Source of the DNA: JAOPZW01 sp963789015
GTDB taxonomy: Bacteria; Actinomycetota; Thermoleophilia; Solirubrobacterales; Solirubrobacteraceae
Assembly: GCA_963789015.1 (NCBI GenBank)
Contig: CAWBIU010000003.1
Coordinates: 634,922-698,921, forward strand
Length of the DNA stretch: 64,000 nucleotides
Direction: 5' to 3'
The notes under the pieces were generated by a model. The model did no database searches. It saw only the letters and a program-made list of their open reading frames with translations, and was not told the DNA's origin. The number at the start of each line of letters is the position of its first letter. Within the stretch, counting starts at the first letter, position 1. Below, piece after piece: positions 33,928-42,736 of this stretch. Position numbers and translations under genes: made by a program.

Positions 33928-34821
33928 TCACCCTGCCGCGGGGGCCGCGCCCCGGCGCACGCAGCGGAAGCCGATGTGGCTCATGCCGGTGTCGACCATC
34001 TGCGGCCGCCGGGCGGCCGGGCGGTAGCGCAGGCAGTAGCTGTCGGCGCACAGGAACGACCCGCCCTTGACCACCTTGCGCGGGATCGGGAACTGCGGCT
34101 GGGCCGGGTCGACGCTGTCGGGCCGGCGGCCGCCGCCGGGGTTGCGCGGCACGCAGCACGGCGTCCCCTCATCGGCCGCGTGGCGAGCGGTGTACCAGTC
34201 CGCCGTCCACTCCCAGACGTTGCCGGCCATGTCGAACAGGCCGTGCCCGTTGGGCGCGAACGAGCCGACCGGCGCCGTCGTCCCGTAGCCGGGCTCGGCG
34301 CGCCACGGGAAGTCGCCGTGCCAGTAGTTGGCCAGGCGCGTGCCCGGCGGCTCGGGCTCGTCGCCCCACACGTACGCCGCCGCCTCCAGCCCGCCGCGGG
34401 CGGCGAGCTCCCACTCCGCCTCGGTCGGCAGCGCCAGGCCGGCCCAGTCGGCGTACGCGTGCGCGTCCTCATAGGCGACGTGGACGACGGGGTGGCCGGG
34501 CCGTCCGGCGACGCTCGACCCCGGGCCCTCCGGGTGGCGCCAGCACGCGCCGGGCGTCCAGGCCCACCACCGGTCGATCCGGCGCAGGTCCACCGGTCCG
34601 CGGGTGCGCCGGAAGACGAGCGAGCCGGGCACGAGGTTCTCCGCCGGCGCGCCCGGGAAGTCGGCCGGATCCAGCGGCCGCTCGGCCACGGTGCGGTAGC
34701 CGGTGCGTGCCACGAAGGCGGCGAAGCGCTCGTTCGTCACCTCGGCGGTGTCGATCCAGAATCCGTCGACCGCGACGCGGTGGCTCGGCCCCTCCTCGGC
34801 ATGGTGGTCGTCGGATCCCAT
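33928..34821 (-). CDS. Formylglycine-generating enzyme (FGE/SUMF1 family)
   Basis: 297 residues in the intact frame. The two catalytic cysteines of true FGE are present, C258 and C263 in GGSFLCADSYCLRYRPAAR, as are NVWEWTADWY and LPTEAEWELAARGG. It oxidises the sulfatase active-site Cys to formylglycine using O2 and a copper centre. The usual N-terminal start M-T-W-I-P-G lies 31 nt upstream (ATG 34852) but in another frame, apparently because two G of a G-run near 34836 are missing. The gene clusters with a HAD gene and a type I sulfatase, its probable client. Confidence 0.88.
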   Translation of the reverse strand: MGSDDHHAEEGPSHRVAVDGFWIDTAEVTNERFAAFVARTGYRTVAERPLDPADFPGAPAENLVPGSLVFRRTRGPVDLRRIDRWWAWTPGACWRHPEGPGSSVAGRPGHPVVHVAYEDAHAYADWAGLALPTEAEWELAARGGLEAAAYVWGDEPEPPGTRLANYWHGDFPWRAEPGYGTTAPVGSFAPNGHGLFDMAGNVWEWTADWYTARHAADEGTPCCVPRNPGGGRRPDSVDPAQPQFPIPRKVVKGGSFLCADSYCLRYRPAARRPQMVDTGMSHIGFRCVRRGAAPAAG

Positions 34822-34878
34822 CCGGAACGTCGCGCCCCGGGATCCACGTCATCTCGCCGTCGCCCGGCGACGCTCATC

Positions 34879-35826
34879 TCAGCCCGTCGTGTCCGCAAAG
34901 ACCGCCGACCAGTCGTCCTGGACGCTCACCACGGTCCAGCCCTCGGCCCGCGCGCGCTCGAGCACCAGCCTCGGCGCCGGCGGTGTAGTCGAACTCGCGA
35001 TCGGCGATCGTCGTGCAGGACGAGCAGGCGCAGCGCGGCGCCCGCCGGGTGCGCCGGACCACCGGAGCATCTCCAGGTCGCCGTTGGAGTTCCCGCCCGC
35101 CATGATCGGACGCCTCCCGACCCGGCTCCAGATCCGCACCGGCTTGACCGGCCCGTCGTCGAAGAAGTCGGGCTCGGCGCGATACACGACTGCGCCGCCG
35201 TCCTCTCCGTCGCGATAGCGCAGGGCGTTCGAGCTGCCGACGACCCGCTCGGGCGGGATGCCGTAGATGTCGCCGGTCACCGGCCGCATGAAGTCGCGGT
35301 CGCCGCCCGACGCGATGTAGGTCGTGAAGCCGGCGGCCTCGAGGTGGTCCAGCAGCTCGATCATCGGCTGGTAGAAGCAGTCGCACAGACCGCGGCCGAG
35401 CGTCGGGTGCTGCCCGCCGCGCAGGTAGCTGTCGGCCGCCGCGGAGTACTCGTCGACGGTCCAGTCGGCGAACGCGCGGAGGATGCCGCCCATGAGCACC
35501 TTCACGTCGGCGTCGTCGCCCTGGTAATGGCGCGTGATCGCCCCGCCGAGCCAGGCGAAGTCCTGCTCGCGGGCGGCCTTCCAGGGCTGGCGGTCGCGCA
35601 GCTGCGGATCCTCCTCGGCCATCTCCGCGAGGCGCCGCAGGATGAAGCCGAGCTCGACGGGCATCGGCTTCTCGCACCACAGGGTCCCGTCGTTGTCGAA
35701 CACCGCGATGCGCTCGTCGGGCGGTACGTAGGAGGGCCCGTCGGCGTCGGTGACGGCGGCCACGAAGTCCAGGATCGCGGAGCGCGCGGTCCCGGCGCGC
35801 CAGGAGGGGAGCGGCTCGGCGGACAT
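34879..35826 (-). CDS. HAD-superfamily hydrolase of the sulfatase cluster, with internal frameshifted segment
   Basis: 315 residues in the open frame. HAD motif I is FDNDGTLW (nucleophile Asp44, Asp46); motif II lies in TTYIASGGDRDF, and motif III/IV in IMAGGNSNGDLEMLRW. Residues 263-286 are out of register: the expected core (LRLLVLHDD, then REFDYTAGAE) is encoded in the other two frames over 34969-35040, and the correct frame resumes with LVLERARAEGWTVVSVQDDW. Compensating indels have kept the ORF open. A phosphatase role is plausible but unknown. It is a common neighbour of arylsulfatase and FGE genes. Confidence 0.75.
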   Translation of the reverse strand: MSAEPLPSWRAGTARSAILDFVAAVTDADGPSYVPPDERIAVFDNDGTLWCEKPMPVELGFILRRLAEMAEEDPQLRDRQPWKAAREQDFAWLGGAITRHYQGDDADVKVLMGGILRAFADWTVDEYSAAADSYLRGGQHPTLGRGLCDCFYQPMIELLDHLEAAGFTTYIASGGDRDFMRPVTGDIYGIPPERVVGSSNALRYRDGEDGGAVVYRAEPDFFDDGPVKPVRIWSRVGRRPIMAGGNSNGDLEMLRWSGAPGGRRAAPARPARRSPIASSTTPPAPRLVLERARAEGWTVVSVQDDWSAVFADTTG

Positions 35827-35831
35827 GCCCG

Positions 35832-37376
35832 CTACCGCCCCGAGGTGATGGCCGCCTCGAGACGCTCCATGGCCTGGTCGACCGTGAAGCTCGCCGCCTT
35901 TTGACGCGGCGGGAACTCCAGGAACGTCTCGAGGAACTGCCCGACCACGGTCTGGGCGGCGAGCACGAGGAACGCGTTGTCGACCAGCCAGTCCCAGTAC
36001 GTGTTCGAGGTGATGTCGGCGCGCTCGAACGGGTCGGTGCGCAGGTTGAACATCTTCGGCAGGCGCAGCGTCACGAACGGCTCGGCCCAGACCTGCATCG
36101 TCCCCGGCAGTCGCTGTTCCATGAAGACGAGCTTCCAGTTGTCGAAGCGCAGCGCGAGCAGGTCGCCGTCGTCGGAGAAGTAGATGAACCCGGGTCGCGG
36201 GCTGCGCTCCACCTCCCCGATGAGGTAGGGGAGCAGGTCATAGCCGTCGACGTGGACCTTGTAGGTGCGGTCGCCGACGGTGTGACCGGCGCGGAGCTTG
36301 GCGGCGACATCCGGCTCGCCGGCGGCCGCGAGCAGCGTCGGCAGCCAGTCGTGGTGGGCGACGATCTCGTTGGACACCGTGCCGGCGGCGATGCGCCCGG
36401 GCCAGCGGATCATCTCGGGCACCCGGAACGCGCCCTCCCAGTTCGTGTTCTTCTCACCACGGAACGGGGTCATGCCGGCGTCGGGCCAGCTGTTCATGTG
36501 CGGGCCGTTGTCGGTGCTGTAGATGACGATCGTGTTCTCGGTCAGCCCGAGCGCGTCGAGCGTGTCGAGCAGCGCGCCGACGACCCGGTCGTGGTCGATC
36601 ATCGTGTCGTGGTAGGGCGACTGCCAGCGCCCCGACTGGCCCACGCTCTCGGGCTTGGGGTGGGTGCGGAAGTGCATGTGCGTGGTGTTGAACCACACGA
36701 AGAACGGCGTGCTCGAGTCCGCCTGGCGCTCGATGAAGTCCGACGCCGCGGCGAGCACCTCGTCGTCGATGGTCTCCATCCGCTTGCGGTTGAGCGGCCC
36801 GGTGTCCTCGATGCGCTGGCGTCCGACGATCCCGAAGCGCCCCTGGTCGGTCGGGTCGTCCTCGTCGGTCGCCCACGAGTGGATCACGCCGCGCGGCGCG
36901 AAGCGCTCGCGGAAGCGCGGGAAGTCGTCGGCGGGCGGGTAGTCGGGGAGCTCGGGCTCCTCCTCGGCGTTGAGGTGGTAGAGGTTGCCGAAGAACTCGT
37001 CGAAGCCGTGGACGGTGGGGAGGAACTCGTTCTTGTCGCCGAGGTGGTTCTTGCCGAACTGCCCGGTCGCGTAGCCCAGCGGCTTGAGCAGCCCGGCGAT
37101 CGTCGGGTCCTCCGCGCGCAGCCCGAGGTCCGCGCCCGGGATGCCGACCTTGCTCAGGCCGGTGCGGAAGACGCTCTGGCCGGTGATGAACGACGACCGC
37201 CCGGCCGTGCAGCTCTGCTCGCCGTAGGAGTCGGTGAACCGCATCCCCTCGTCGGCGATCCGGTCGATGTTCGGCGTGCGATAGCCCATCAGCCCGTCGC
37301 TGTAGCAGCTCAGGTTGGTGATCCCGATGTCGTCGCCCCAGATGACGAGGATGTTGGGCTGCTCGGTATTGGTCAC
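35832..37376 (-). CDS. Type I sulfatase (arylsulfatase family)
   Basis: 514 residues from GTG 37376 (GGAG 6 nt upstream). The N-terminal alkaline-phosphatase-like fold starts PNILVIWGDDIGITNLSCYS (Ca-binding Asp15/Asp16). The modification site is SCTAGRSSFITGQ with Cys56, i.e. C-T-A-G-R, the Ala variant of CxPxR. YSTDNGPHMNSWPDAG and RGEKNTNWEGAFRVPEMIRWPG provide the remaining metal and substrate residues. No signal peptide is visible. Cys56 should be converted to formylglycine by the adjacent FGE. Hydrolyses sulfate esters; substrate unknown. Confidence 0.94.
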   Translation of the reverse strand: MTNTEQPNILVIWGDDIGITNLSCYSDGLMGYRTPNIDRIADEGMRFTDSYGEQSCTAGRSSFITGQSVFRTGLSKVGIPGADLGLRAEDPTIAGLLKPLGYATGQFGKNHLGDKNEFLPTVHGFDEFFGNLYHLNAEEEPELPDYPPADDFPRFRERFAPRGVIHSWATDEDDPTDQGRFGIVGRQRIEDTGPLNRKRMETIDDEVLAAASDFIERQADSSTPFFVWFNTTHMHFRTHPKPESVGQSGRWQSPYHDTMIDHDRVVGALLDTLDALGLTENTIVIYSTDNGPHMNSWPDAGMTPFRGEKNTNWEGAFRVPEMIRWPGRIAAGTVSNEIVAHHDWLPTLLAAAGEPDVAAKLRAGHTVGDRTYKVHVDGYDLLPYLIGEVERSPRPGFIYFSDDGDLLALRFDNWKLVFMEQRLPGTMQVWAEPFVTLRLPKMFNLRTDPFERADITSNTYWDWLVDNAFLVLAAQTVVGQFLETFLEFPPRQKAASFTVDQAMERLEAAITSGR

Positions 37377-37534
37377 GCTCGGCTCCAAATCGGGTGGGGA
37401 GGGGAAGGGACGTTCGCCCGCGCCCGGAGGAGCCCGCCTCACCCCGGCGGGTGATTTCTCGATCGCCGCCGCCTTCCAGGCGCACCGGTCGTCGCTGCGC
37501 TCAAGCGACGCCCGCCGCGACCGATCACGGCGGC

Positions 37535-37738
37535 ATGCCCTCCGCGTGGGTCACCGCCGAGCTCGTCGCGCTCCTCTACCTGCTGCTCAACGTGCCGCCG
37601 GCCGCGGTCGTGCTGTGGCACGCCGCGCGCCGTGAGCGCAGCCGCTGGTGGGCGTTCGGGGTTCTCGTGGGCTCGCAGTGGGTGCTCATGGCCTACGCCG
37701 CGCAGGTCCTGCTGGGCGGCCGCGCGCAGCGCGCCTGA
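37535..37738 (+). CDS. Small two-helix membrane protein (67 aa)
   Basis: From ATG 37535: AELVALLYLLLNVPPAAVVLW, a basic loop HAARRERSRWW, then FGVLVGSQWVLMAYAAQVLLG. Positively charged loop and two hydrophobic helices; codon usage normal. No family recognised. It lies between the divergent sulfatase and a convergent small gene. Confidence 0.5.
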   Translation: MPSAWVTAELVALLYLLLNVPPAAVVLWHAARRERSRWWAFGVLVGSQWVLMAYAAQVLLGGRAQRA

Positions 37739-37740
37739 GC

Positions 37741-38013
37741 TCAGCCGCCGGGCGGCACGCCGAACGTGTCGCGGCGCGCCTCGGCCAGGATCGCGGCGGA
37801 ACGCCGGTCCGCCGTCTCCAGGTTGTCACGCTCGCTGCGCATCGCCGTCTCCGCCCGGCGCTCGGCGCGCGCCGCGGCGCGCTCGTCGGCGGGCAGCAGC
37901 AGCTCGCGCGCGGTGCGCAGCGGATGGTGCTCCGGGCGCCCGGTGAGTGCCCTCCGGTTGGCGTGGCGCTCGAGGCGGATCCGCGTCCAGTCGCGCAGGT
38001 CCTTCGCACCCAT
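37741..38013 (-). CDS. Hypothetical charged helical protein (90 aa)
   Basis: ATG 38013 has GGAGG 5 nt upstream. Highly charged, Arg/Glu-rich helical sequence (DLRDWTRIRLERHANRRAL, ADERAAARAERRAETAMRSERDN, RRSAAILAEARRDTFGVPPGG). No domain recognised; probably cytoplasmic. Ends 2 bp from the end of the convergent small membrane protein gene. Confidence 0.6.
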   Translation of the reverse strand: MGAKDLRDWTRIRLERHANRRALTGRPEHHPLRTARELLLPADERAAARAERRAETAMRSERDNLETADRRSAAILAEARRDTFGVPPGG

Positions 38014-38189
38014 CGAAGCCTCCGTCGTCGTTGCGCCGACGGTACGCCGGTCGCGCCGCCGGGGCAAGGCCGCGATGGGGGCCCCGATCCGCCGTTCAGC
38101 GCGGCGAATGCGCCGTCCATCCGCCGCCTCGGACCCGCGATTCGCCCATCTGGCGCGCCGCCGCTACGCTCGCCGCCGAAGGGAGGCAT

Positions 38190-40727
38190 GTGATCATCTC
38201 GTCGGGGGGCTCGAGGTCGCCTGGGCGTCCGCGGAGCCGCCGGCTGAAGGCGTACTTCGGGTTGCTCGCGGTCCTGTTCGTCGCGACTGCGGCGGGCGCG
38301 GTCGTGTACGTGTCCATCCAGAGCTCGAGGGACGGACGGGCCGACGCGGAGCACGACGCACGCTTCGCGGCGCGGACGGCGGCCGGACAGCTCGGGAACG
38401 GCATCGCAGTGCTCCGCGCGACCGTCGCGCAGCTCGCCGCGAATCCGCGGGTGTCGGATGCGTTCACGCGCCCGGAGGAGTGCACGTTGGCCTTCGCCGG
38501 CCCGGACGGCGTCGAGACGGGCCACATCGACATCGTGCGCTCCGACGGGGCGGTGGCGTGCTCCTCGCGGCCGCGCAAGGGCGGGGCGCCGCTCGCGGGG
38601 TACCGCGGCGAGGCCTGGCTCGCGCGGGCTCGCACGCGACCGCTGTTGGCCGCCCCGATCGTGGACCGCGCCGCAGGTGGCAATGCCGTGCTGAGCGCCG
38701 CCCCGATCCGCGGTGGCGTCGTGGCCGCCTTCCTGGCGCTCGAGCCCGCCGGACCGGGACTCGCCCGTCTCTTCGGCGGCGGCCGGCCCGCCGAGTTCAT
38801 CGTCACGAGCCGCGACGGGCGCGTCCTCGCGCGCTCGATCGACCCGGGCCGCTGGGTCGGCGCCTCGCTCGCGGACACCGGCTTCCGCGCCCCGAGCGAT
38901 CGGGTGCAGCGCAACGACCTCGACGGGACGAGCCGGCTGTACGCGGACGCGCGCGTGCCGGGCGTCGGGTGGACGTTCTCCGTCGGCGAGGAGGCGCACT
39001 CCGCGCTCGCGGACGCCAATCGCCTGCGTGACCGGCAGCTGCTGATCATCATCCTCGGGCTCGCGCTCGTGCTCGCGGCGGCGTTCTACGTCCTGCGCCG
39101 CGTCGTCGTGCCCGTGACCCGCCTGGGCAGGGCCGTCCGCGAGACGAGCCGGCTGTCGCCCCCGGCGCCGGTCCCGGTCTCCGGCCCGGCCGAGGTCAGC
39201 GACCTCGGCGACGAGGTCAACGGGCTGATCGCGGCGGTCAACCGCGAGCTGGTCGCGCGCGAGCGGGCCGAGCAGAACTACCGCCTGCTGTTCGAGCGCA
39301 GCCCGGTGCCGATGTGGATCCACGACGCCGAGACGGGCGCCGTCCTCGAGGTCAACGACGCGGCGGTCTCGCAGTACGGCTACTCGCGCGAGGAGTTCCT
39401 CGCGCTGACCACGGAGGCGATCGCGGTCGAGTCGTCGCTGCACCGCCGGAAGGACGGCAGCCGGATCGAGGTCCGCGCGATGGGGCACGACGTGACCTTC
39501 GGCGAGCGCGCGGCGCGCTTCGTGCTCGCCGAGGACGTGGGCGAGCGCGAGCGCCTCGAGGGGCAGCTTCGCCAGGCGCAGCGGATGGAGGCCATCGGGC
39601 GGCTCGCCGGGGGCGTCGCCCACGACTTCAACAACCTGCTGACCGCGGTGATCGGCTACAGCGAGCTGCTCCTCGAGCGCACGCCGCCGGACTCGCCGCA
39701 CCGCGCCGAGACCGAGGAGATCAAGAAGGCCGGCGAACGGGCGGTCGCGCTCACGCGGCAATTGCTCACCTTCGGCCGCGGCGGCGGTCAGGAGCTCGAA
39801 CCGGTCGTCCTCGACCTCAACGAGACGGTGCGCACGCTCGAGCCGATGCTGCGGCGGCTGATCCGCAGCGACATCGCCATCGAGACGCGGCTCAGCCCCG
39901 GCGCCGGCTCGATCCGCGCGGACCGCGGGCAGATCGAGCAGGTCCTCGTCAACCTCGCCGTGAACGCCGGCGACGCGATGCCCGACGGCGGCTCCCTGAC
40001 GATCACCACGGCCGAGAGCGAGCTCGACGAGGAGTACTTCCAGCTGCATCCGGCGACGGCGCGGCCGGCCGGGCGCTACGCGATGCTCGAGGTGGCCGAC
40101 ACCGGCGTCGGCATGGATGAGGCGACGCTCTCGCAGATCTTCGAGCCGTTCTTCACGACCAAGGGCGACGAGCGCGGCACCGGCCTCGGGCTCGCGACGG
40201 TCTACGGGATCGTCCGCCAGAGCGGGGGCTTCGTGTGGGCGTACTCCGAGCCCGGGCGCGGGAGCTCGTTCAAGGTCTACCTGCCGCTCGTCGAGGCGCC
40301 GGTCGAGGCCGAGCCGCAGCGCGCGCCGAACGTCCGCCTGGAGGCGGGCGGGCTTGCCGTCCTGCTCGTCGAGGACGACGCGACCGTCCGGGCGATCGTG
40401 CGCCGGATGCTCGACGGACACGGCTTCGACGTCCTCGAGGCGTCCGACGGCGACGAGGCGCTCTCGCTCAGCGACGCGCGCGACACCGGCACGCTGGACG
40501 TCCTCGTGACCGACACGGTGATCCCCGGGCCCGGCGGGGCCGAGCTGGCCGACCGGATCCGCCGCCGGCATCCGTCGGTGCGGACGGTGATCATGTCGGG
40601 CTACAGCGAGCCGCTCTCGGGCGGCGAGCGCGAGCTCGGGCCGGGGACGGAGTTCATCGCCAAGCCGTTCAGCGCCGCGGACCTGAGCGCCAAGCTGCGC
40701 GTCCTCCTCGGCGAGCCCGTCGGCTGA
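38190..40727 (+). CDS. Hybrid sensor histidine kinase (Cache-like, HAMP-like, PAS, HisKA, HATPase, REC)
   Basis: 845 residues from GTG 38190 (GGGAGG upstream). TM1 (about 20-42), an extracytoplasmic double-Cache-like domain (about 43-275), TM2 (IIILGLALVLAAAFYVL), a short HAMP-like segment, and a PAS domain (YRLLFERSPVPMWIHDAETGAVLEVND). HisKA follows with His478 (GGVAHDFNNLLTAVIGYS), then HATPase with N-box VNLAVNAGDAM and G-boxes DTGVGM/GTGLGLATVYGIVRQ, and a C-terminal receiver with acceptor Asp775 (VLVTDTVIPGPGG) and Lys in FIAKPF. The single-cysteine HDFNN kinase type is common with internal REC. No separate output gene is adjacent. Confidence 0.94.
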   Translation: MIISSGGSRSPGRPRSRRLKAYFGLLAVLFVATAAGAVVYVSIQSSRDGRADAEHDARFAARTAAGQLGNGIAVLRATVAQLAANPRVSDAFTRPEECTLAFAGPDGVETGHIDIVRSDGAVACSSRPRKGGAPLAGYRGEAWLARARTRPLLAAPIVDRAAGGNAVLSAAPIRGGVVAAFLALEPAGPGLARLFGGGRPAEFIVTSRDGRVLARSIDPGRWVGASLADTGFRAPSDRVQRNDLDGTSRLYADARVPGVGWTFSVGEEAHSALADANRLRDRQLLIIILGLALVLAAAFYVLRRVVVPVTRLGRAVRETSRLSPPAPVPVSGPAEVSDLGDEVNGLIAAVNRELVARERAEQNYRLLFERSPVPMWIHDAETGAVLEVNDAAVSQYGYSREEFLALTTEAIAVESSLHRRKDGSRIEVRAMGHDVTFGERAARFVLAEDVGERERLEGQLRQAQRMEAIGRLAGGVAHDFNNLLTAVIGYSELLLERTPPDSPHRAETEEIKKAGERAVALTRQLLTFGRGGGQELEPVVLDLNETVRTLEPMLRRLIRSDIAIETRLSPGAGSIRADRGQIEQVLVNLAVNAGDAMPDGGSLTITTAESELDEEYFQLHPATARPAGRYAMLEVADTGVGMDEATLSQIFEPFFTTKGDERGTGLGLATVYGIVRQSGGFVWAYSEPGRGSSFKVYLPLVEAPVEAEPQRAPNVRLEAGGLAVLLVEDDATVRAIVRRMLDGHGFDVLEASDGDEALSLSDARDTGTLDVLVTDTVIPGPGGAELADRIRRRHPSVRTVIMSGYSEPLSGGERELGPGTEFIAKPFSAADLSAKLRVLLGEPVG

Positions 40728-40733
40728 GGCCGC

Positions 40734-41162
40734 TCAGCGGCCCGGGCGGCAGCGCCGGAAGGCCCCGCGCAGGTTGGCCGCCGGGCGGCGGCTGCGGTCG
40801 CTGAAGGTGACGCGCGCGAGGATCCGGTGCTCCCCGATGGACAGCGTGCGCGTGCGGCGCACGTAACGCCACCGCGACCCGTCGTTGGGCCGGCGCAGCC
40901 GGCGCGCGCGGCGGCCGTCGAACGTGAAGGTCACGCTCTCGATCTCGCGGCCGGTGACGACGAAGCGGACGGTCCGCGTGTGCGGGCAGTCGCGCGGCGT
41001 CGACAGCGCCGCCGACGCGCGTGGCGGCAGCTGGGCGGGCGCGTCGCCGGCCGCCGCGACGGCGAGGGCGACGGCCAGAGGTCCGAGGATCGCCGCGCCG
41101 CGCCGCACGGCGCGGATGCTCGCACGCGCGCGGCCGGCGCGCGGCGCGGTCCGCTGACGCAC
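40734..41162 (-). CDS. Secreted hypothetical protein
   Basis: 142 residues from GTG 41162. A basic N-terminus and hydrophobic stretch (GAAILGPLAVALAVAAAGDAPAQ) look like a Sec signal peptide cleaved near Ala-Gln. The mature part has two cysteines (RDCPHTRTV near the start, RRCRPGR at the end) and a beta-rich, arginine-rich body (VRFVVTGREIESVTFTFDGRR, LSIGEHRILARVTFSD), which resembles an Ig-like/cadherin-type strand pattern. No recognised family. Confidence 0.55.
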   Translation of the reverse strand: MRQRTAPRAGRARASIRAVRRGAAILGPLAVALAVAAAGDAPAQLPPRASAALSTPRDCPHTRTVRFVVTGREIESVTFTFDGRRARRLRRPNDGSRWRYVRRTRTLSIGEHRILARVTFSDRSRRPAANLRGAFRRCRPGR

Positions 41163-41254
41163 CGCTTACCGGCGCCTTAGGTCAGGCTTAGCGACGGCTG
41201 AGCCCGGGGTGGTGGTCTGTGCCCTTCACCGTCGCCGTCCCCCGAGGAGACGCC

Positions 41255-41746
41255 ATGGCCGCATCACAGCACCGCGAAGCAGGACCGGGTTCGCGCCGGA
41301 TCCTCGTCATCGCCAACGAGACCGTCGAGGGCACGGTCCTGCACGAGGCGATCCGCTTCCGGGCGCGCAACGTGGGCGGGCGCGTGCTCGTCGTCGCGCC
41401 GGCGCTGAACTCGCGGCTGCGGCACTGGATGTCGGACAGCGACGCCGCGCGCGAGGCGGCGGAAGGGCGGCTCGAGACGTCGCTGCGTCGCCTGCGCGCC
41501 GCAGGGATCGTCGCCGACGGCCACATCGGCGACGGCGATCCGCTGCAGGCCATGGAGGACGCGCTGCGGACCTTCGCGGCCGACGAGATCATCATCGCCA
41601 CGCACCCCGAGCAGCGCTCGCACTGGCTCGCGCGCGACCTCATCGCGCGCGCCCGCGTGCGCTTCGACCAGCCCGTGCTGCACATCGTGGTCGACCTCGA
41701 CCACCACCGCGAGTTCGTCGACCCCGAGCCCGCGGCGGCGAGCTGA
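41255..41746 (+). CDS. Universal-stress-protein-like (UspA fold) small protein
   Basis: 163 residues from ATG 41255 with GAGGAG upstream. RRILVIANETVEGTVLHEAI at the start, then the USP pattern GHIGDGDPLQAMEDALRTFAADEIIIATHPEQRSHWLARDLIARAR. The usual GxxGxxxxGS nucleotide-binding motif is not visible, so ATP binding is doubtful. Role unknown; similar small proteins occur beside stress genes in actinobacteria. Confidence 0.7.
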   Translation: MAASQHREAGPGSRRILVIANETVEGTVLHEAIRFRARNVGGRVLVVAPALNSRLRHWMSDSDAAREAAEGRLETSLRRLRAAGIVADGHIGDGDPLQAMEDALRTFAADEIIIATHPEQRSHWLARDLIARARVRFDQPVLHIVVDLDHHREFVDPEPAAAS

Positions 41747-41763
41747 CACGGCGCGAGCGCCGG

Positions 41764-42672
41764 TCAGGCGTCGACGGACGCGGCGCCGTCCTCGGCCGGC
41801 TCGCGGTGGATCGCGACGCCCGCGATGACGAGCACCACGCCGGCCGCTTCGGCGAGCGACGGGATCTGCCCGAGGACGGCGATCCCGATGACCGTCGCGG
41901 TGGCGGGCAGCAGCGAGACCATCAGCGCGTAGCCCGAGCGGGTCAGCCGCCGCATGGCGAGCTGGTCGAAGACGTAGGGGATCACCGACGAGCAGATGCC
42001 GACGCCGATCCCCGCGAGCAGCGCGACGTGGTCGCCGAGCGCGGGCACCACGGCCCATCCCGAGATCGGCGTGACGACGACGGCGGCCGCGAGCATCGCG
42101 GCCGCCAGGCCGTCGATGCCGCCGATCGCGCCGTGGCGCGCGGCGCGGTGGGCGAGCACGATGTAGCCGGCGAACAGGACGGCGTTGGCGAACGCCAGCG
42201 CGACGCCGAGCGGCTCGCCCTCGAGGCGCACGTCGGTGAGCAGGTAGACGCCGGGGACGGCGAGCAGCAGCGCGGCGGCGTTGCGGCCCGAGCGCGCGCC
42301 GAGCGCGGCGAGGACGATCACGGGCAGGAACTCGATCGCCGCGACCGTGCCGAGCGGGAGCCGGTCGATGGCCAGGTAGAAGCAGCAGTTCATGACCGCC
42401 AGCACCGCGCCCCAGCCGGCGAGCAGGCGCCGGCCGGAGGCATCCAGCGCCCGCAGCGACCGCCACGGCCGGCGCCAGAGCCCGAGCACGACCGCGGCCG
42501 AGGCGATCCGCAGCCAGGCGACGCCGAGCACGTCGACGCGCGCGAACAGGAGCACGGCGAAGGCCGGCCCGAGGTAGTGGAAGATCGCGCTGCCGACGAA
42601 CCAGGCGTGCGGCGGGACGCGGTCCGTCGTCGCCGGGACGATCGGCGCGGTCTGAAGCGCGGTGTCGCTCAC
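41764..42672 (-). CDS. EamA/DMT-family transporter
   Basis: About 302 residues from GTG 42672 (ATG 42720 would lie in the divergent promoter region). Ten predicted helices in two EamA repeats: IASAAVVLGLWRRPWRSL, GWGAVLAVMNCCFYLAIDRLPLGTVAAIEFLPVIVLA, LLAGIGVGICSSVIPYVFDQLAMRRL. Relatives (RhtA/YddG-like) export amino acids and metabolites. The divergent AsnC/Lrp regulator next door supports amino-acid export as its role (inference). Confidence 0.9.
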   Translation of the reverse strand: MSDTALQTAPIVPATTDRVPPHAWFVGSAIFHYLGPAFAVLLFARVDVLGVAWLRIASAAVVLGLWRRPWRSLRALDASGRRLLAGWGAVLAVMNCCFYLAIDRLPLGTVAAIEFLPVIVLAALGARSGRNAAALLLAVPGVYLLTDVRLEGEPLGVALAFANAVLFAGYIVLAHRAARHGAIGGIDGLAAAMLAAAVVVTPISGWAVVPALGDHVALLAGIGVGICSSVIPYVFDQLAMRRLTRSGYALMVSLLPATATVIGIAVLGQIPSLAEAAGVVLVIAGVAIHREPAEDGAASVDA

Positions 42673-42736
42673 GAGTCCTGAGGTTCGCGAACCCGTGGCT
42701 TCCGGTCCATGGGCGACCACAGGTAGGATCGCTCAC

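Noticed and set aside
32413..35904. 1163-codon plus-strand ORF spanning cydB, FGE and HAD
   Set aside because: A chance open frame from high GC; it contradicts well-supported genes on both strands.
37686..40571. 961-codon minus-strand ORF across the hybrid kinase
   Set aside because: Antisense shadow; no domains, and it overlaps a verified kinase and the small gene at 37741.
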